Origin: Chryseobacterium indologenes
GTDB taxonomy: Bacteria > Bacteroidota > Bacteroidia > Flavobacteriales > Weeksellaceae
Assembly (NCBI RefSeq): GCF_018362995.1
Contig: NZ_CP074372.1
Span: 2,728,001-2,792,000 of the forward strand
DNA length: 64,000 bases
Direction of reading: 5' to 3'
The position numbers and the translations under genes are program-made. Below the pieces are notes generated by a model. It was not told where the DNA came from. It did no database searches and worked only from the letters and a program-made list of their open reading frames with translations. Position 1 is the first letter of the stretch. Each line of letters begins with the position of its first letter. Below, in pieces: positions 8,674 through 16,762 of the stretch.

Positions 8674-9699
8674 ATGAAAAGATGGTACCTTTATCCTTTT
8701 TCCCTTGGTTATCATTTGGTAACGGGTATCCGGAACACAATGTATGATCTGGGAATTTTTAAATCGACAAAATTCAAAACACCGATAATCAATGTCGGCA
8801 ACCTTTCTGTGGGCGGAAGCGGAAAGTCACCCATGGTGATGTATCTTGCCCAATATCTATCCAAACATTACAGAACCGGAGTACTTTCACGAGGCTACGG
8901 AAGGCTGACAAAAGGCTACGAAGTAACCAATTATGAAAGTAATTACAAAATGGTGGGTGATGAGGCAATGCAGCTTTTTGAACGTTTTAAAAACCGTTTT
9001 GTCATTGCTGTTTCCGAAGAACGTGTTCCCGGAGCCAAAAAAGTAATTGAAGACATGGACCTTGAAGTTCTGGTATTGGATGATGCTATGCAGCACAGAG
9101 CCATCAAAGCAGGATTCAATATTCTAATGACCGACTTTAATGATCCTTTTTTCAAAGACTATCTTCTTCCGGCAGGAGATCTGAGAGAATCCAGAGCAGG
9201 ATATAAAAGAGCCAACATCATTATGGTCAGCAAATGTCCCGATGAACTGACTGAGGAAACAAAAAGATATTATATTTCAAGAATAAGACCTTCTTATGGA
9301 CAGAAAGTTTTCTTTTCATCCATCGGTTATGACGAAAATGTATACGGAAAAGATAAAATGCTTCCGGATAATAACCTGAATTATTATGATATTTTACTGA
9401 TCACCGGAATTGCCAATCCTAAACCCCTTCTGGAACATCTGGCAAAATTTTCAAAAAGGGTAAAACATTTAAAGTTCAGGGATCATCATAATTTCACGGA
9501 CGATGATATTAAAAAAATCCTTGCCGAGTATAAAAAATTAGGGGAATATAAACTGATATTAACCACAGAGAAAGACTATGTACGTCTGAAAACTTTTGAC
9601 TATCTTAGAGAAATTGTTTACTACTGGCCTATCAATGTATTGATTGATAAGAAAGAAGAATTCAATCAAATCATCTTAGATTATGTTAGAAAAAATTAA
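8674..9699 (+). CDS. lpxK: Tetraacyldisaccharide 4'-kinase LpxK (lipid A biosynthesis)
   Basis: Phosphorylates the 4' position of the lipid A disaccharide at the cytoplasmic face of the inner membrane. It has 341 residues, typical for LpxK. The N-terminus is amphipathic and membrane-associated (YLYPFSLGYHLVTGIRN). The P-loop is GNLSVGGSGKSP at 42-53. VLVLDDAMQHRAIKAGFNILM is the conserved Walker B-like region. DHHNFTDDDI and LTTEKDYVRL are typical C-terminal motifs. Its 3' end overlaps the start of the purine nucleoside phosphorylase gene by 17 bases, so the two are co-translated. Confidence 0.96.
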   Translation: MKRWYLYPFSLGYHLVTGIRNTMYDLGIFKSTKFKTPIINVGNLSVGGSGKSPMVMYLAQYLSKHYRTGVLSRGYGRLTKGYEVTNYESNYKMVGDEAMQLFERFKNRFVIAVSEERVPGAKKVIEDMDLEVLVLDDAMQHRAIKAGFNILMTDFNDPFFKDYLLPAGDLRESRAGYKRANIIMVSKCPDELTEETKRYYISRIRPSYGQKVFFSSIGYDENVYGKDKMLPDNNLNYYDILLITGIANPKPLLEHLAKFSKRVKHLKFRDHHNFTDDDIKKILAEYKKLGEYKLILTTEKDYVRLKTFDYLREIVYYWPINVLIDKKEEFNQIILDYVRKN

Positions 9700-10498
9700 A
9701 GAGACCGCAGATTTTATTAAAAATATTATTCAGGAAACACCTGATTTTGCGGTTGTTTTAGGATCCGGGCTGGGAAAACTACAAAATGAAGTAGAACCGA
9801 TCCATGTTTTAGAGTACAAAGACATTCCTCATTTTCCACAAACTACAGTAGCAGGGCATACCGGAAAACTGATTTATGGACTCCTGGAAGGAAAAAAAGT
9901 TCTGATGATGAGCGGCCGTTTCCATTATTACGAAGGACATTCGATGGAAACCGTAACTTTTCCTGTGAGAGTTTTTCATTTACTGGGCATTCAAAACCTG
10001 ATTCTTTCCAATGCGTGCGGCGGCGTAAATCCTGCTTACAGTGTTGCAGATATCGTTATTCTGAAAGATCACATCAATATGATGCCTGAGCATCCGCTTC
10101 GGGGGAAAAATATAGATGAGCTTGGACCGCGTTTTGTGGATATGAGCGAGCCTTATAACAAAAAAATGATTGCCACTGCGGAAAAAGCTGCTGCAGATCA
10201 CCAAATAAAAACCCATCAGGGAGTTTACGTAGCACTACAAGGACCAACTTTTGAAACTCCGGCCGAATACGGCATGATCAAAGCCATCGGCGGTGATATG
10301 GTAGGAATGAGCACTGTTCCTGAGGTCATTGTTGCCAGACATATGGGAATGGATGTTTTCTGCGTCTCCGTAATCACAGATCTTGGCGGACCGGATATAG
10401 CTTTTGCCGTTTCTCACGAAGAGGTTTTAAATGCAGCCAATAAAGCAATGCCCAATGTAATTGCCGTTGTGAAAGGCTTGATTAAAAACTATCAGTAG
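9683..10498 (+). CDS. punA: Trimeric-type purine nucleoside phosphorylase
   Basis: Cleaves purine nucleosides with phosphate in purine salvage; 271 residues, cytosolic. Phosphate-binding motifs are GSGLGKL (27-33), the histidine in AGHTGKL (57-63) and RFHYYEGH (79-86). SNACGGVNPAY and GPTFETPAEY (the purine-binding glutamate) follow. The base-contact segment reads SVITDLGG where most 6-oxopurine-specific enzymes have an Asn (TN); here it is Asp. In human PNP the corresponding Asn243-to-Asp change broadens specificity to adenosine, so substrate range may differ. The start codon lies within lpxK (17-base overlap). Confidence 0.93.
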   Translation: MLEKIKETADFIKNIIQETPDFAVVLGSGLGKLQNEVEPIHVLEYKDIPHFPQTTVAGHTGKLIYGLLEGKKVLMMSGRFHYYEGHSMETVTFPVRVFHLLGIQNLILSNACGGVNPAYSVADIVILKDHINMMPEHPLRGKNIDELGPRFVDMSEPYNKKMIATAEKAAADHQIKTHQGVYVALQGPTFETPAEYGMIKAIGGDMVGMSTVPEVIVARHMGMDVFCVSVITDLGGPDIAFAVSHEEVLNAANKAMPNVIAVVKGLIKNYQ

Positions 10499-10530
10499 AA
10501 ATAATCCTAATATTAAAACTGAAGACGTAA

Positions 10531-10588
10531 CATTCCCCTCTCACGGAGGGGTGGCGAAAATTCAAAGAATTTTTGACAGAGTGGTTCC
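10531..10588 (+). repeat. Dispersed palindromic intergenic repeat, copy A
   Basis: It begins with a CCCCTC-TCAC-GGAGGGG hairpin, then GTGGCGAAAATTCAAAGAATTTTTGAC (an AAAATTC/GAATTTT palindrome) and GTGGTT. The reverse complement of nearly the same string occurs at 14911-14966. It lies just after the lpxK-punA unit and could also act as its terminator. Confidence 0.75.
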
Positions 10589-10679
10589 ACATTTTCACTC
10601 TCCTACCCAATAGAATCCATCAATATTATAAATTTTTCCTAATTCACCAGAAATCAATCCCAGATTGCAATTCATTGTT

Positions 10680-10687
10680 TAGATTTG
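10680..10687 (+). promoter_or_regulatory. TAGATTTG (-7) box for the thioredoxin-like gene
   Basis: An exact TAnnTTTG match 20 bases before the chosen ATG at 10708. No TTG is present at 17-23 bases further upstream (the nearest gives 12), so the -33 element is weak or absent. Confidence 0.45.
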
Positions 10688-10707
10688 TACAAATGAAATT
10701 GTACGAG

Positions 10708-11223
10708 ATGAAAAAGTTGATACTAATTTTTATGATAGGTATTTTTGGGATGAGTTATTCACAAAAAGTTCCTGCCGTTCTTAAAACGGGATTTTCAAAA
10801 GAGGCTTTGCAACAGAAACTGGAAGATGAAGAAGGAAAAGCCGTTACCATCCAGCAGATTCTTGATCAGCATAAAGGAAAGGTTTTAGTTATTGATTTTT
10901 GGGCAGGATGGTGTAGAGATTGCTTAAAGGCACTTCCAAAAGCTAAAGAACTGGAAGATAACAACAAAAATATTGATTTTGTATTTCTATCATTAGACCG
11001 TTCAAAAGAAGGGTTTGAAAAAAGTCTGGAAAGATTTGAGATGAAAGACAAAGAAAATTATTGGTTTTCTACAGGATGGAAAAATGATTTCAACAATTAT
11101 GTAGATCTTAACTGGATTCCAAGATATATGATAATCGATCAGAAATCTTCTATCGCAAAATATTATGCAATATCACCTGAAGATCCTGAACTTCAGCAAA
11201 CCATAGATCAACTTTTAAAATAA
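10708..11223 (+). CDS. Exported TlpA/thioredoxin-like disulfide oxidoreductase
   Basis: A 171-residue periplasmic thioredoxin-fold protein. The signal peptide is residues 1-18 (MKKLILIFMIGIFGMSYS). The active site is W-Cys69-R-D-Cys72 within VIDFWAGWCRDCLKALPKA. IPRYMIIDQ supplies the cis-proline region. It probably reduces or exchanges thiols in the envelope, as TlpA/ResA proteins do. The open frame extends upstream to a TTG at 10573, but that extension runs through a repeat, and the ATG at 10708 starts the signal peptide; an ATG at 10693 would add five residues. It stands alone with its own terminator. Confidence 0.88.
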   Translation: MKKLILIFMIGIFGMSYSQKVPAVLKTGFSKEALQQKLEDEEGKAVTIQQILDQHKGKVLVIDFWAGWCRDCLKALPKAKELEDNNKNIDFVFLSLDRSKEGFEKSLERFEMKDKENYWFSTGWKNDFNNYVDLNWIPRYMIIDQKSSIAKYYAISPEDPELQQTIDQLLK

Positions 11224-11250
11224 CTTCATTTATTTTAATCCAAAAAACAT

Positions 11251-11286
11251 AAAACTCATTGAAAACCATCGCTTTCAATGAGTTTT
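11251..11286. terminator. Intrinsic terminator
   Basis: A perfect 14-bp stem (AAAACTCATTGAAA / TTTCAATGAGTTTT) with an 8-base loop, directly after the thioredoxin-like gene. Confidence 0.85.
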
Positions 11287-11308
11287 AAAATTTCAGATAT
11301 ATAACACC

Positions 11309-11764
11309 ATGATCACAAGAGAAGCCACAGAACAGGATTTAGAGATCCTTTTAGAATTTGAGCAAGGAATTGTTACTGCAGAAAGACCTTTCAACAGCAC
11401 ACTTATTGAAGGAGAAATTCATTATTATGATTTAAAACATCTTATACAGTCTTCAGATGCTACTGTAATTGTTGCCGAGGAGAATAATGAAATCGTTGCA
11501 TCAGGATATGCCCTGATCAAAAAAGCAGAAAAAGATTATTATCAGTTTAAAGAATATGCCTATCTCGGTTTTATGTATGTAAAACCCGAGCACAGAGGTA
11601 AAGGGATTAATAAAGTGATTACAGATGAGCTTGTTTCCTGGTCAAAATCAAAGGGAATCAGTGAGGTAAGACTTGATGTATATGCTCAGAATGAATCTGC
11701 CATAAAAGCTTATGAAAAAGCAGGTTTTGAACCTCATCTTCTCACCATGAGACTGAAACCGTAA
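11309..11764 (+). CDS. GNAT-family N-acetyltransferase
   Basis: A 151-residue soluble acetyltransferase of the GNAT fold. It starts MITREATEQDLEILLEFEQGI, the usual first strand and helix. The acetyl-CoA pyrophosphate loop is in YVKPEHRGKGINKVI (about 92-106, R-x-x-G-x-G/A type). EVRLDVYAQNESAIKAYEKAGFEPHLLTM is the C-terminal motif B. The acceptor cannot be inferred. It stands alone between a terminator and a repeat-like intergenic region. Confidence 0.88.
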   Translation: MITREATEQDLEILLEFEQGIVTAERPFNSTLIEGEIHYYDLKHLIQSSDATVIVAEENNEIVASGYALIKKAEKDYYQFKEYAYLGFMYVKPEHRGKGINKVITDELVSWSKSKGISEVRLDVYAQNESAIKAYEKAGFEPHLLTMRLKP

Positions 11765-11941
11765 GAGGTTGGAAGCAGGAAGATCGAAGATGGAAGTAAT
11801 TTAAGTACCATAAATGATCATTTAGTCTTTAGCTAACTTCAATACATGAATCATCCATTTCTATATTGTCTTCATTAACTTCCCTCTCCCAGCTTCAGAC
11901 TTCCCTTCTTGAAAATAATTTACCGTAAATAAAGGAATCCA
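11765..11941. repeat. Intergenic sequence with opposed purine/pyrimidine repeat arms
   Basis: The left arm repeats GGAAG (GAGGTTGGAAGCAGGAAG, then GATGGAAGT). The right arm has the opposite strand pattern (AACTTCCCTCTCCCAGCTTC, then AGACTTCCCTTC), so the region can fold back imperfectly. It resembles short dispersed repeats of Chryseobacterium genomes, but only one copy is in this window. Confidence 0.4.
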
Positions 11942-11949
11942 TATCTTTG
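11942..11949 (+). promoter_or_regulatory. TATCTTTG (-7) box before dinB
   Basis: It is centred about 7-8 bases before the ATG at 11953, which would make the mRNA nearly leaderless. No TTG lies at normal -33 spacing. Confidence 0.4.
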
Positions 11950-11952
11950 TAT

Positions 11953-13050
11953 ATGGATTTTTCTTTGCCCCTTCGTAAAATTATTCATGTGGATATGGAC
12001 GCATTCTATGCTTCTGTGGAGCAGCATGATAATCCTACATTGAAAGGCAAGCCTATTGCAGTTGGAGGACAGCATCGTGGTGTAGTTGCTGCGGCAAGCT
12101 ATGAAGCCAGAAAATATGGAGTACGCTCTGCGATGCCCAGCAAGACCGCAAAAGAAAAATGTCCGCATCTTATTTTTGTTCCTCCCCGATTTGCCAGATA
12201 TAAAGAAATTTCAAAAAAAATCCGGGAAATTTTCTATGAATATACTGATCTGGTAGAACCTCTTTCTCTGGATGAAGCCTATCTGGATGTCACCGAAAAT
12301 AAAAAAGGAATGGAATCTGCCAACCTGATCGCAAAGGAAATTCGTCAGAAAATTTTTGAACAGACAGGATTGACGGCGTCTGCAGGAATATCAGTCAATA
12401 AGTTTTTGGCCAAGGTAGCTTCCGATATCAATAAACCAAATGGACAAAAAACCATTCATCCTGATAAAATGGAGCATTTCCTGGAAGAACTGCCTGTAGA
12501 AAAATTTTATGGAGTTGGAAAAGTTACGGCTAATAAAATGTTTAGTTTAGGAATTTATAAAGGAAAAGACTTAAAAAAAAGATCACTTGAAGATCTTATG
12601 AGACTTTTTGGAAAATCCGGTATCCATTATTACAATGTAGTCCGGGGGATTCATACTTCTGAAGTAAAACCTCATCGGATTCAGAAAAGCGTGGCTGTGG
12701 AAAGAACTTTTTTTGAAGATCTTCTGGATGAACAGCAGATTAATGAAAAGCTGGAAAGTCTTGCTCAGGAAATTCATCAAAGATTACAGAAAAATAATAT
12801 TCTCGGAAGAACTTTAACATTAAAAATAAAATATAAGGATTTCTCCCTTTTCACAAGAAGCATCACACGGGAAGATTATTTTTCGTCACCGGAACAGTAC
12901 TTCAACACAGGAAGAAAGCTCTGGGAACTCCGCCCATTCGATAAGGCCGTACGTCTACTCGGACTCTCTCTCTCCCAGCTGAATACGGAAGAAAAAAAAC
13001 AGGTTTCCGTTCAACTAAAAATCCCGTTTGAAGAATTTGAAAGTGATTAG
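11953..13050 (+). CDS. dinB: DNA polymerase IV (Y-family translesion polymerase)
   Basis: Error-prone polymerase that extends past lesions. It has 365 residues. Metal-binding carboxylates are Asp14 and Asp16 in HVDMDAFYASVE and Asp107-Glu108 in SLDEAYLDVT. Tyr19 is the probable steric gate. VAAASYEARKYGVRSAMP is the finger motif. ASAGISVNKFLAKVASDINKPNG and FYGVGKVTANKM (helix-hairpin-helix) follow, then the little finger domain. The frame can be read from a TTG at 11947, but ATG at 11953 gives the usual short N-terminus. It stands alone, and no LexA box was recognised. Confidence 0.95.
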   Translation: MDFSLPLRKIIHVDMDAFYASVEQHDNPTLKGKPIAVGGQHRGVVAAASYEARKYGVRSAMPSKTAKEKCPHLIFVPPRFARYKEISKKIREIFYEYTDLVEPLSLDEAYLDVTENKKGMESANLIAKEIRQKIFEQTGLTASAGISVNKFLAKVASDINKPNGQKTIHPDKMEHFLEELPVEKFYGVGKVTANKMFSLGIYKGKDLKKRSLEDLMRLFGKSGIHYYNVVRGIHTSEVKPHRIQKSVAVERTFFEDLLDEQQINEKLESLAQEIHQRLQKNNILGRTLTLKIKYKDFSLFTRSITREDYFSSPEQYFNTGRKLWELRPFDKAVRLLGLSLSQLNTEEKKQVSVQLKIPFEEFESD

Positions 13051-13094
13051 GTCATATTTTTTCGCTAACTTGTATTGATCAAATCAGCAAATTT

Positions 13095-14567
13095 ATGAAC
13101 CCAACCATGATTCAGTTTTTTCACTGGTATTCTGAAGGAAACGGAAAGTTGTGGAAAGAAGCCGAAAAACAGGCCAGATATTTAGCAAAACTAGGAATTA
13201 CTTCGGTGTGGTTTCCTCCCGCTTACAAGGGAACAAATGGCGGTTACTCTACCGGCTATGACGCTTATGATCTCTATGACCTAGGAGAATTTGACCAAAA
13301 GGGAACTATCCCCACCAAATACGGTACAAAAAACGAGTATATAAAAGCCATTAAAGCCCTAAAGAAACAAAATATACAAATCATCGTCGATATTGTTCTT
13401 GGCCATAAAGCCGGAGGTGATGAACTGGAGAAATTCAAAGTGGTAAAAGTAGATGAAGAGAACAGGGAAAAAATTATTTCCGATATTATCGAAATTGAGT
13501 CTTATACCAAATTTACCTTTCCCGGAAGAGGAAAAAAATATTCTGATTTTGAATGGAACTTCACCTGCTTTAGTGGCGTAGATTACGCAGAAGGTATGGA
13601 ATCCCACATCTATAAAATACAGTCTGAATATGGCGATGACTGGGAAGAAATGATTCACGATGAAAAAGGGAATTACGACTACCTGATGTACAATGATATC
13701 GAACACAGAAATCCTTTTGTAAGGGAAGAGCTTAACCACTGGGCAAAGTGGTATTTTGACCAGACAGATTTCGATGGAGTGAGACTGGATGCCTTGAAGC
13801 ATATTTCGTTTGACTTTTATAAAGAATGGCTCACTATGCTTCGTTCCAATTCTGGAAAAAATATTTTTGCCGTAGGTGAATACTGGGCTCCCGGATATCT
13901 TCATCTGCTTCAAAAGTATATTGAAGTGACTGAAGGCTGCATGAGCCTTTTCGACAGTTCTCTTCAAAACAATTTTCATAATGCTTCAAAAGAAGGCGGT
14001 TCTTATGATCTCCGCAGAATTTTTGATGAAACTCTTACCCAGGCAGACCCGATGCATGCTGTCAGTTTAGTGGCCAATCATGATACCCAGCCGCTTCAGG
14101 ACCTTGAAGCTCCCGTAGAGTCCTGGTTCAAACCTATTGCTTATGCTTTGATCTTATTGAGAAAAGATGGATATCCATGTGTTTTTTATCCTGATTTGTA
14201 TGGCGCCCATTATATTGATAAAGACTCAGGAGGCCACGACCAGGAAATATTCATGCCGAAAGTGGACGGAATTGAAGAATTATTAAAAGCAAGGAAAGAA
14301 CATGCTTATGGTGACCAGCAGGATTATTTTGAGGATGCCAATTGCCTTGGATGGGTTCGTACAGGTGATGATGAACATTCAGGATGTGCTGTAGTATTAA
14401 GTAATAAAGATGCTTACAACAAGCCTATGGAAGTAGGACAGCTTTATGCAGGAAAAAAATTTAAAGATCTTTTGAAGCGATTCAAAGAAAAAATAACTAT
14501 TGATGAAAACGGATGGGGAAATTTCCCTGTTCCGGCAGGAAATGTAAGCGTTTGGATCCCTGAGTAA
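13095..14567 (+). CDS. Cytoplasmic-type alpha-amylase (GH13, AmyS-like)
   Basis: A 490-residue alpha-1,4-glucan hydrolase without a signal peptide, so probably intracellular. The catalytic triad is Asp232 (GVRLDALKH), Glu262 (AVGEYWAPG) and Asp330 (VANHDTQPL). The GNYDYLMYND segment (193-201) is the calcium-binding B domain region of liquefying amylases. Two calcium-site positions differ from Bacillus enzymes: region I reads DIVLGHKAGGD with Gly103 in place of Asn, and the third residue of D-x-D after MYN is Glu. A C-terminal beta domain follows. It stands alone with a downstream hairpin. Glycogen or maltodextrin breakdown is likely. Confidence 0.92.
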   Translation: MNPTMIQFFHWYSEGNGKLWKEAEKQARYLAKLGITSVWFPPAYKGTNGGYSTGYDAYDLYDLGEFDQKGTIPTKYGTKNEYIKAIKALKKQNIQIIVDIVLGHKAGGDELEKFKVVKVDEENREKIISDIIEIESYTKFTFPGRGKKYSDFEWNFTCFSGVDYAEGMESHIYKIQSEYGDDWEEMIHDEKGNYDYLMYNDIEHRNPFVREELNHWAKWYFDQTDFDGVRLDALKHISFDFYKEWLTMLRSNSGKNIFAVGEYWAPGYLHLLQKYIEVTEGCMSLFDSSLQNNFHNASKEGGSYDLRRIFDETLTQADPMHAVSLVANHDTQPLQDLEAPVESWFKPIAYALILLRKDGYPCVFYPDLYGAHYIDKDSGGHDQEIFMPKVDGIEELLKARKEHAYGDQQDYFEDANCLGWVRTGDDEHSGCAVVLSNKDAYNKPMEVGQLYAGKKFKDLLKRFKEKITIDENGWGNFPVPAGNVSVWIPE

Positions 14568-14571
14568 GAGC

Positions 14572-14598
14572 CTTGTCAAGGTTTAAAACCTTGACAAG
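14572..14598. terminator. Perfect palindrome after the amylase gene
   Basis: CTTGTCAAGGTTT and its complement meet across a single A, giving a hairpin with an AT-rich tip. It lies between the convergent amylase and peptide genes and may serve both. Confidence 0.6.
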
Positions 14599-14606
14599 AC
14601 TTTCAA

Positions 14607-14774
14607 TTAGCAATAAATATATCGGCAATTCCAAATATCTGTAGCCCATTCACAACATTGTCCATCTTCGTTTGAAGTACAGCATACTTTACCCCAATTT
14701 AGATCTCCCGCCTTTAGGGTCTTCAGTTGCTCACGTCTAAGTTTTTTTACTTTGAAATCTTTGTTTGTTTTCAT
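14607..14774 (-). CDS. 55-residue cysteine-rich peptide with leader-like N-terminus
   Basis: A short gene, ATG at 14772-14774 on the minus strand, TAA at 14607-14609. The N-terminal half is basic and leader-like (MKTNKDFKVKKLRREQLKTL, then KAG at 21-23). The C-terminal half is acidic and aromatic with six cysteines (31, 32, 40, 41, 50, 55), including two CC pairs. The layout resembles bacteriocin-like or ribosomally made modified peptides of Chryseobacterium, where a conserved LxxLKAG-type leader precedes a variable Cys-rich core. No modification enzyme or peptide exporter is adjacent, and the ABC exporter at 5.7 kb lacks a peptidase domain. A disulfide-rich secreted peptide is an alternative. 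Confidence 0.65.
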   Translation of the reverse strand: MKTNKDFKVKKLRREQLKTLKAGDLNWGKVCCTSNEDGQCCEWATDIWNCRYIYC

Positions 14775-15025
14775 AATTATTATTTTTTATGGTTTAGTAA
14801 TTAAATATACATTAAAAATTATAATTATTGCGAATATTTATTACTAACTACTTGATTTAGTATATATAATCCATAGTAAAATCTGAGAATAAATATTGAA
14901 GGCAGGGATAAACCACCCCGTCAAAAATTCTTTGAATTTTCGACACACTTCCAGAGGAGGAGAATGTTTGCGTCTCCAGTTGAGATATTTGTTAGAATTA
15001 GAAATTTTCTAAGCTTGCTATGAGA
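14775..15025. other. AT-rich region upstream of the peptide gene
   Basis: Holds the presumed promoter of the peptide gene (AT-rich, no clear TTG/TAnnTTTG pair seen) and, at 14911-14966, the second copy of the dispersed palindromic repeat. Confidence 0.5.
14911..14966 (-). repeat. Dispersed palindromic intergenic repeat, copy B (inverted)
   Basis: Its reverse complement reads CATTCTCCTCCTCTGGAAG, then GTCGAAAATTCAAAGAATT, then TTTGACGGGGTGGTT. This matches copy A at 10531 in the same order, with small differences in the hairpin arm. Confidence 0.75.
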
Positions 15026-16363
15026 TTACATCTTTTTGAGTTCTAGGATTTCCGGTTTTTCGGAGGTATCAGCTATTTTTCCGGTTCTGGCAAATTCAGC
15101 CCAAAGCGTCCGTAATTTTTTACCGTTTTCATGAATACGGCTCCAGGGAATATCTTTCAGCAGTTCGGAAGATTTCCAGGCAGATTCATTCCCAAAGATC
15201 AAAGGAAGATCAATACAGTGAGGAGCCCCGATATGATTATCTTTCAGTTTTGAATGAATTCTGAACAAATAAACATTTCCACCAGCTTCAGCAAGATTCT
15301 GTGCAAATTGCTTTGCAGGATTCCCATAGATAAATGCTGTAGTTTTTTCAACCGTTTTATCCATAAGCTTTAAGCCAAATCCTTTTCCGAAATATTTATT
15401 TAAAGCTTCAGAAGTTTTGAGATAAAAAGCAGTTTCATCATTATTCAAACCAATGAGTACATCATATTTCCGGGCATTCTTTTTCCACATTTCCACTGAT
15501 TCTTCTTCTTTGCATAAAGGGAAATATCCGTATTGAGTGCCAAAAGGCATCGCTGCTTTCAGACCGTATTTCATGATAGATGGTAAAAATTTCCCGTATT
15601 CATCCATCATTTTTAAGACATCAGTTTCATCTTTCAATATTTCTGTCTTTTTCAGAAATTCCGCAGACATTTTCTGTCTTTGATGACGTAAGCCCAAAGG
15701 TGCACTCTGGATAATAACACGCTGAAATAAATCCTCCACTCCTTCAGAAATCATTAAATGCGCAATGGCATCACCTCCTGAAGACTGTCCAAGAAGGGTA
15801 ATATTGTTTTCATCTCCATTGAAATCTGCAATATGGGTTTTTATCCACTTTAATGCTTCGATTATATCCAACAAGCCAAGATTGGCGGGCCTTGTTTCAT
15901 CTCCACCTAAAAATCCAAATAATCCCAATCGATATGAAACAGCAACAACAATGACATGCTGTTCTTTCACCCATTCCGCGGGATCTGCAGTGGCAAGATC
16001 ACCACAGCCTATTTCATGAGATCCTCCATGAATCCAGACTATAACGGGAAGTTTTTCATTTTCAGAAACTGTTTCAGGACGGGTGATTGAAAGATATTGT
16101 GTAGATTCATCAGCTTCAAAGCTCTCAACAGGGGTCGTACCAATCATTTTTTCTACAAGTGGACTTAAAGCTTGAGGACACACCGGAGTTTTTTCAGGAG
16201 CAATAATATCAGATGATGAAAATTTTACAGCAACAGGTTTTTGAAATCTCTCAGAATAGGCATAGCGAATACTTTTAGCCCTGATAATTCCTTGTTCTTT
16301 CAATGCTATAATTCTCCCGAAACGGGTATTAAAAATAAAGGTTTCTTGCTGATTTGGTGTCAT
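15026..16363 (-). CDS. Type B carboxylesterase/lipase
   Basis: A 445-residue alpha/beta hydrolase of the carboxylesterase type B family. The oxyanion hole is in WIHGGSHEIGCGD (110-122). The nucleophile elbow GQSSG carries Ser194, a variant of the usual GESAG. GLNNDETAFYL probably holds the catalytic acid, and HCIDLPLIFGNE the histidine (GAPHCIDLPLIF). No signal peptide is present, so it is probably cytosolic. The substrate is unknown; para-nitrobenzyl esterase-like enzymes are the nearest type I can recall. It stands alone, with a tandem-repeat array upstream. Confidence 0.88.
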   Translation of the reverse strand: MTPNQQETFIFNTRFGRIIALKEQGIIRAKSIRYAYSERFQKPVAVKFSSSDIIAPEKTPVCPQALSPLVEKMIGTTPVESFEADESTQYLSITRPETVSENEKLPVIVWIHGGSHEIGCGDLATADPAEWVKEQHVIVVAVSYRLGLFGFLGGDETRPANLGLLDIIEALKWIKTHIADFNGDENNITLLGQSSGGDAIAHLMISEGVEDLFQRVIIQSAPLGLRHQRQKMSAEFLKKTEILKDETDVLKMMDEYGKFLPSIMKYGLKAAMPFGTQYGYFPLCKEEESVEMWKKNARKYDVLIGLNNDETAFYLKTSEALNKYFGKGFGLKLMDKTVEKTTAFIYGNPAKQFAQNLAEAGGNVYLFRIHSKLKDNHIGAPHCIDLPLIFGNESAWKSSELLKDIPWSRIHENGKKLRTLWAEFARTGKIADTSEKPEILELKKM

Positions 16364-16393
16364 CTTTGGAATGGTGAAAACTTTGCTCTTTAA

Positions 16394-16745
16394 ATTTAAT
16401 TATTTAAACACAAATCTCACGAATAAATGCACTAATATTCACAAATAATTATGGTGTCATTCGTGAAAAGATTAGTGTTATTCGTATTGAAAAAAAATCT
16501 ACACGAATGTCATAAATGAACTCACTAATATCCACTAATTTGAATGGTGTTATTTGTGAAAAGATTAGTGTTATTTGTGTTGAAAAAAAATCTAAACACG
16601 AATGTCACAAATGAATACACTAATATTCACTAATTTGAATTGTGTTATTTGTGAAAAAATTAGTGTTATTTGTGTTGAAAAAAATCTAAACAATGAACTC
16701 TAATATCTACTAATTTGAATTGTGTTATTTGTTAAAGATTAGTAA
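16394..16745. repeat. Imperfect ~95-bp tandem repeat, nearly four copies
   Basis: The segment GTGTTGAAAAAAAATCTAAAC recurs with a period of 93-95 bases, together with CACTAATATTCACTAATTTG and GTGAAAAGATTAGTGTTATT. The first copy is the most diverged and the last is shortened. Each unit is internally palindromic (ATTAGTG/CACTAAT and ATTTGTG/CACAAAT). It fills the 399-base space between the esterase and the AraC regulator. Confidence 0.85.
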
Positions 16746-16762
16746 TGCTAGTGTTAAAAAAA

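Noticed and set aside
10573..10707. Upstream extension of the thioredoxin-like frame
   Set aside because: It starts with TTG inside a dispersed repeat and encodes no conserved residues before the signal peptide.
13359..13979. 206-codon frame antisense to the amylase gene
   Set aside because: The amylase triad and domains are intact on the plus strand, so the opposite frame is a shadow.
16394..16745. CRISPR-like array
   Set aside because: The period is 93-95 bases with no unique spacers between constant repeats, and no cas genes are nearby. It is a tandem repeat.
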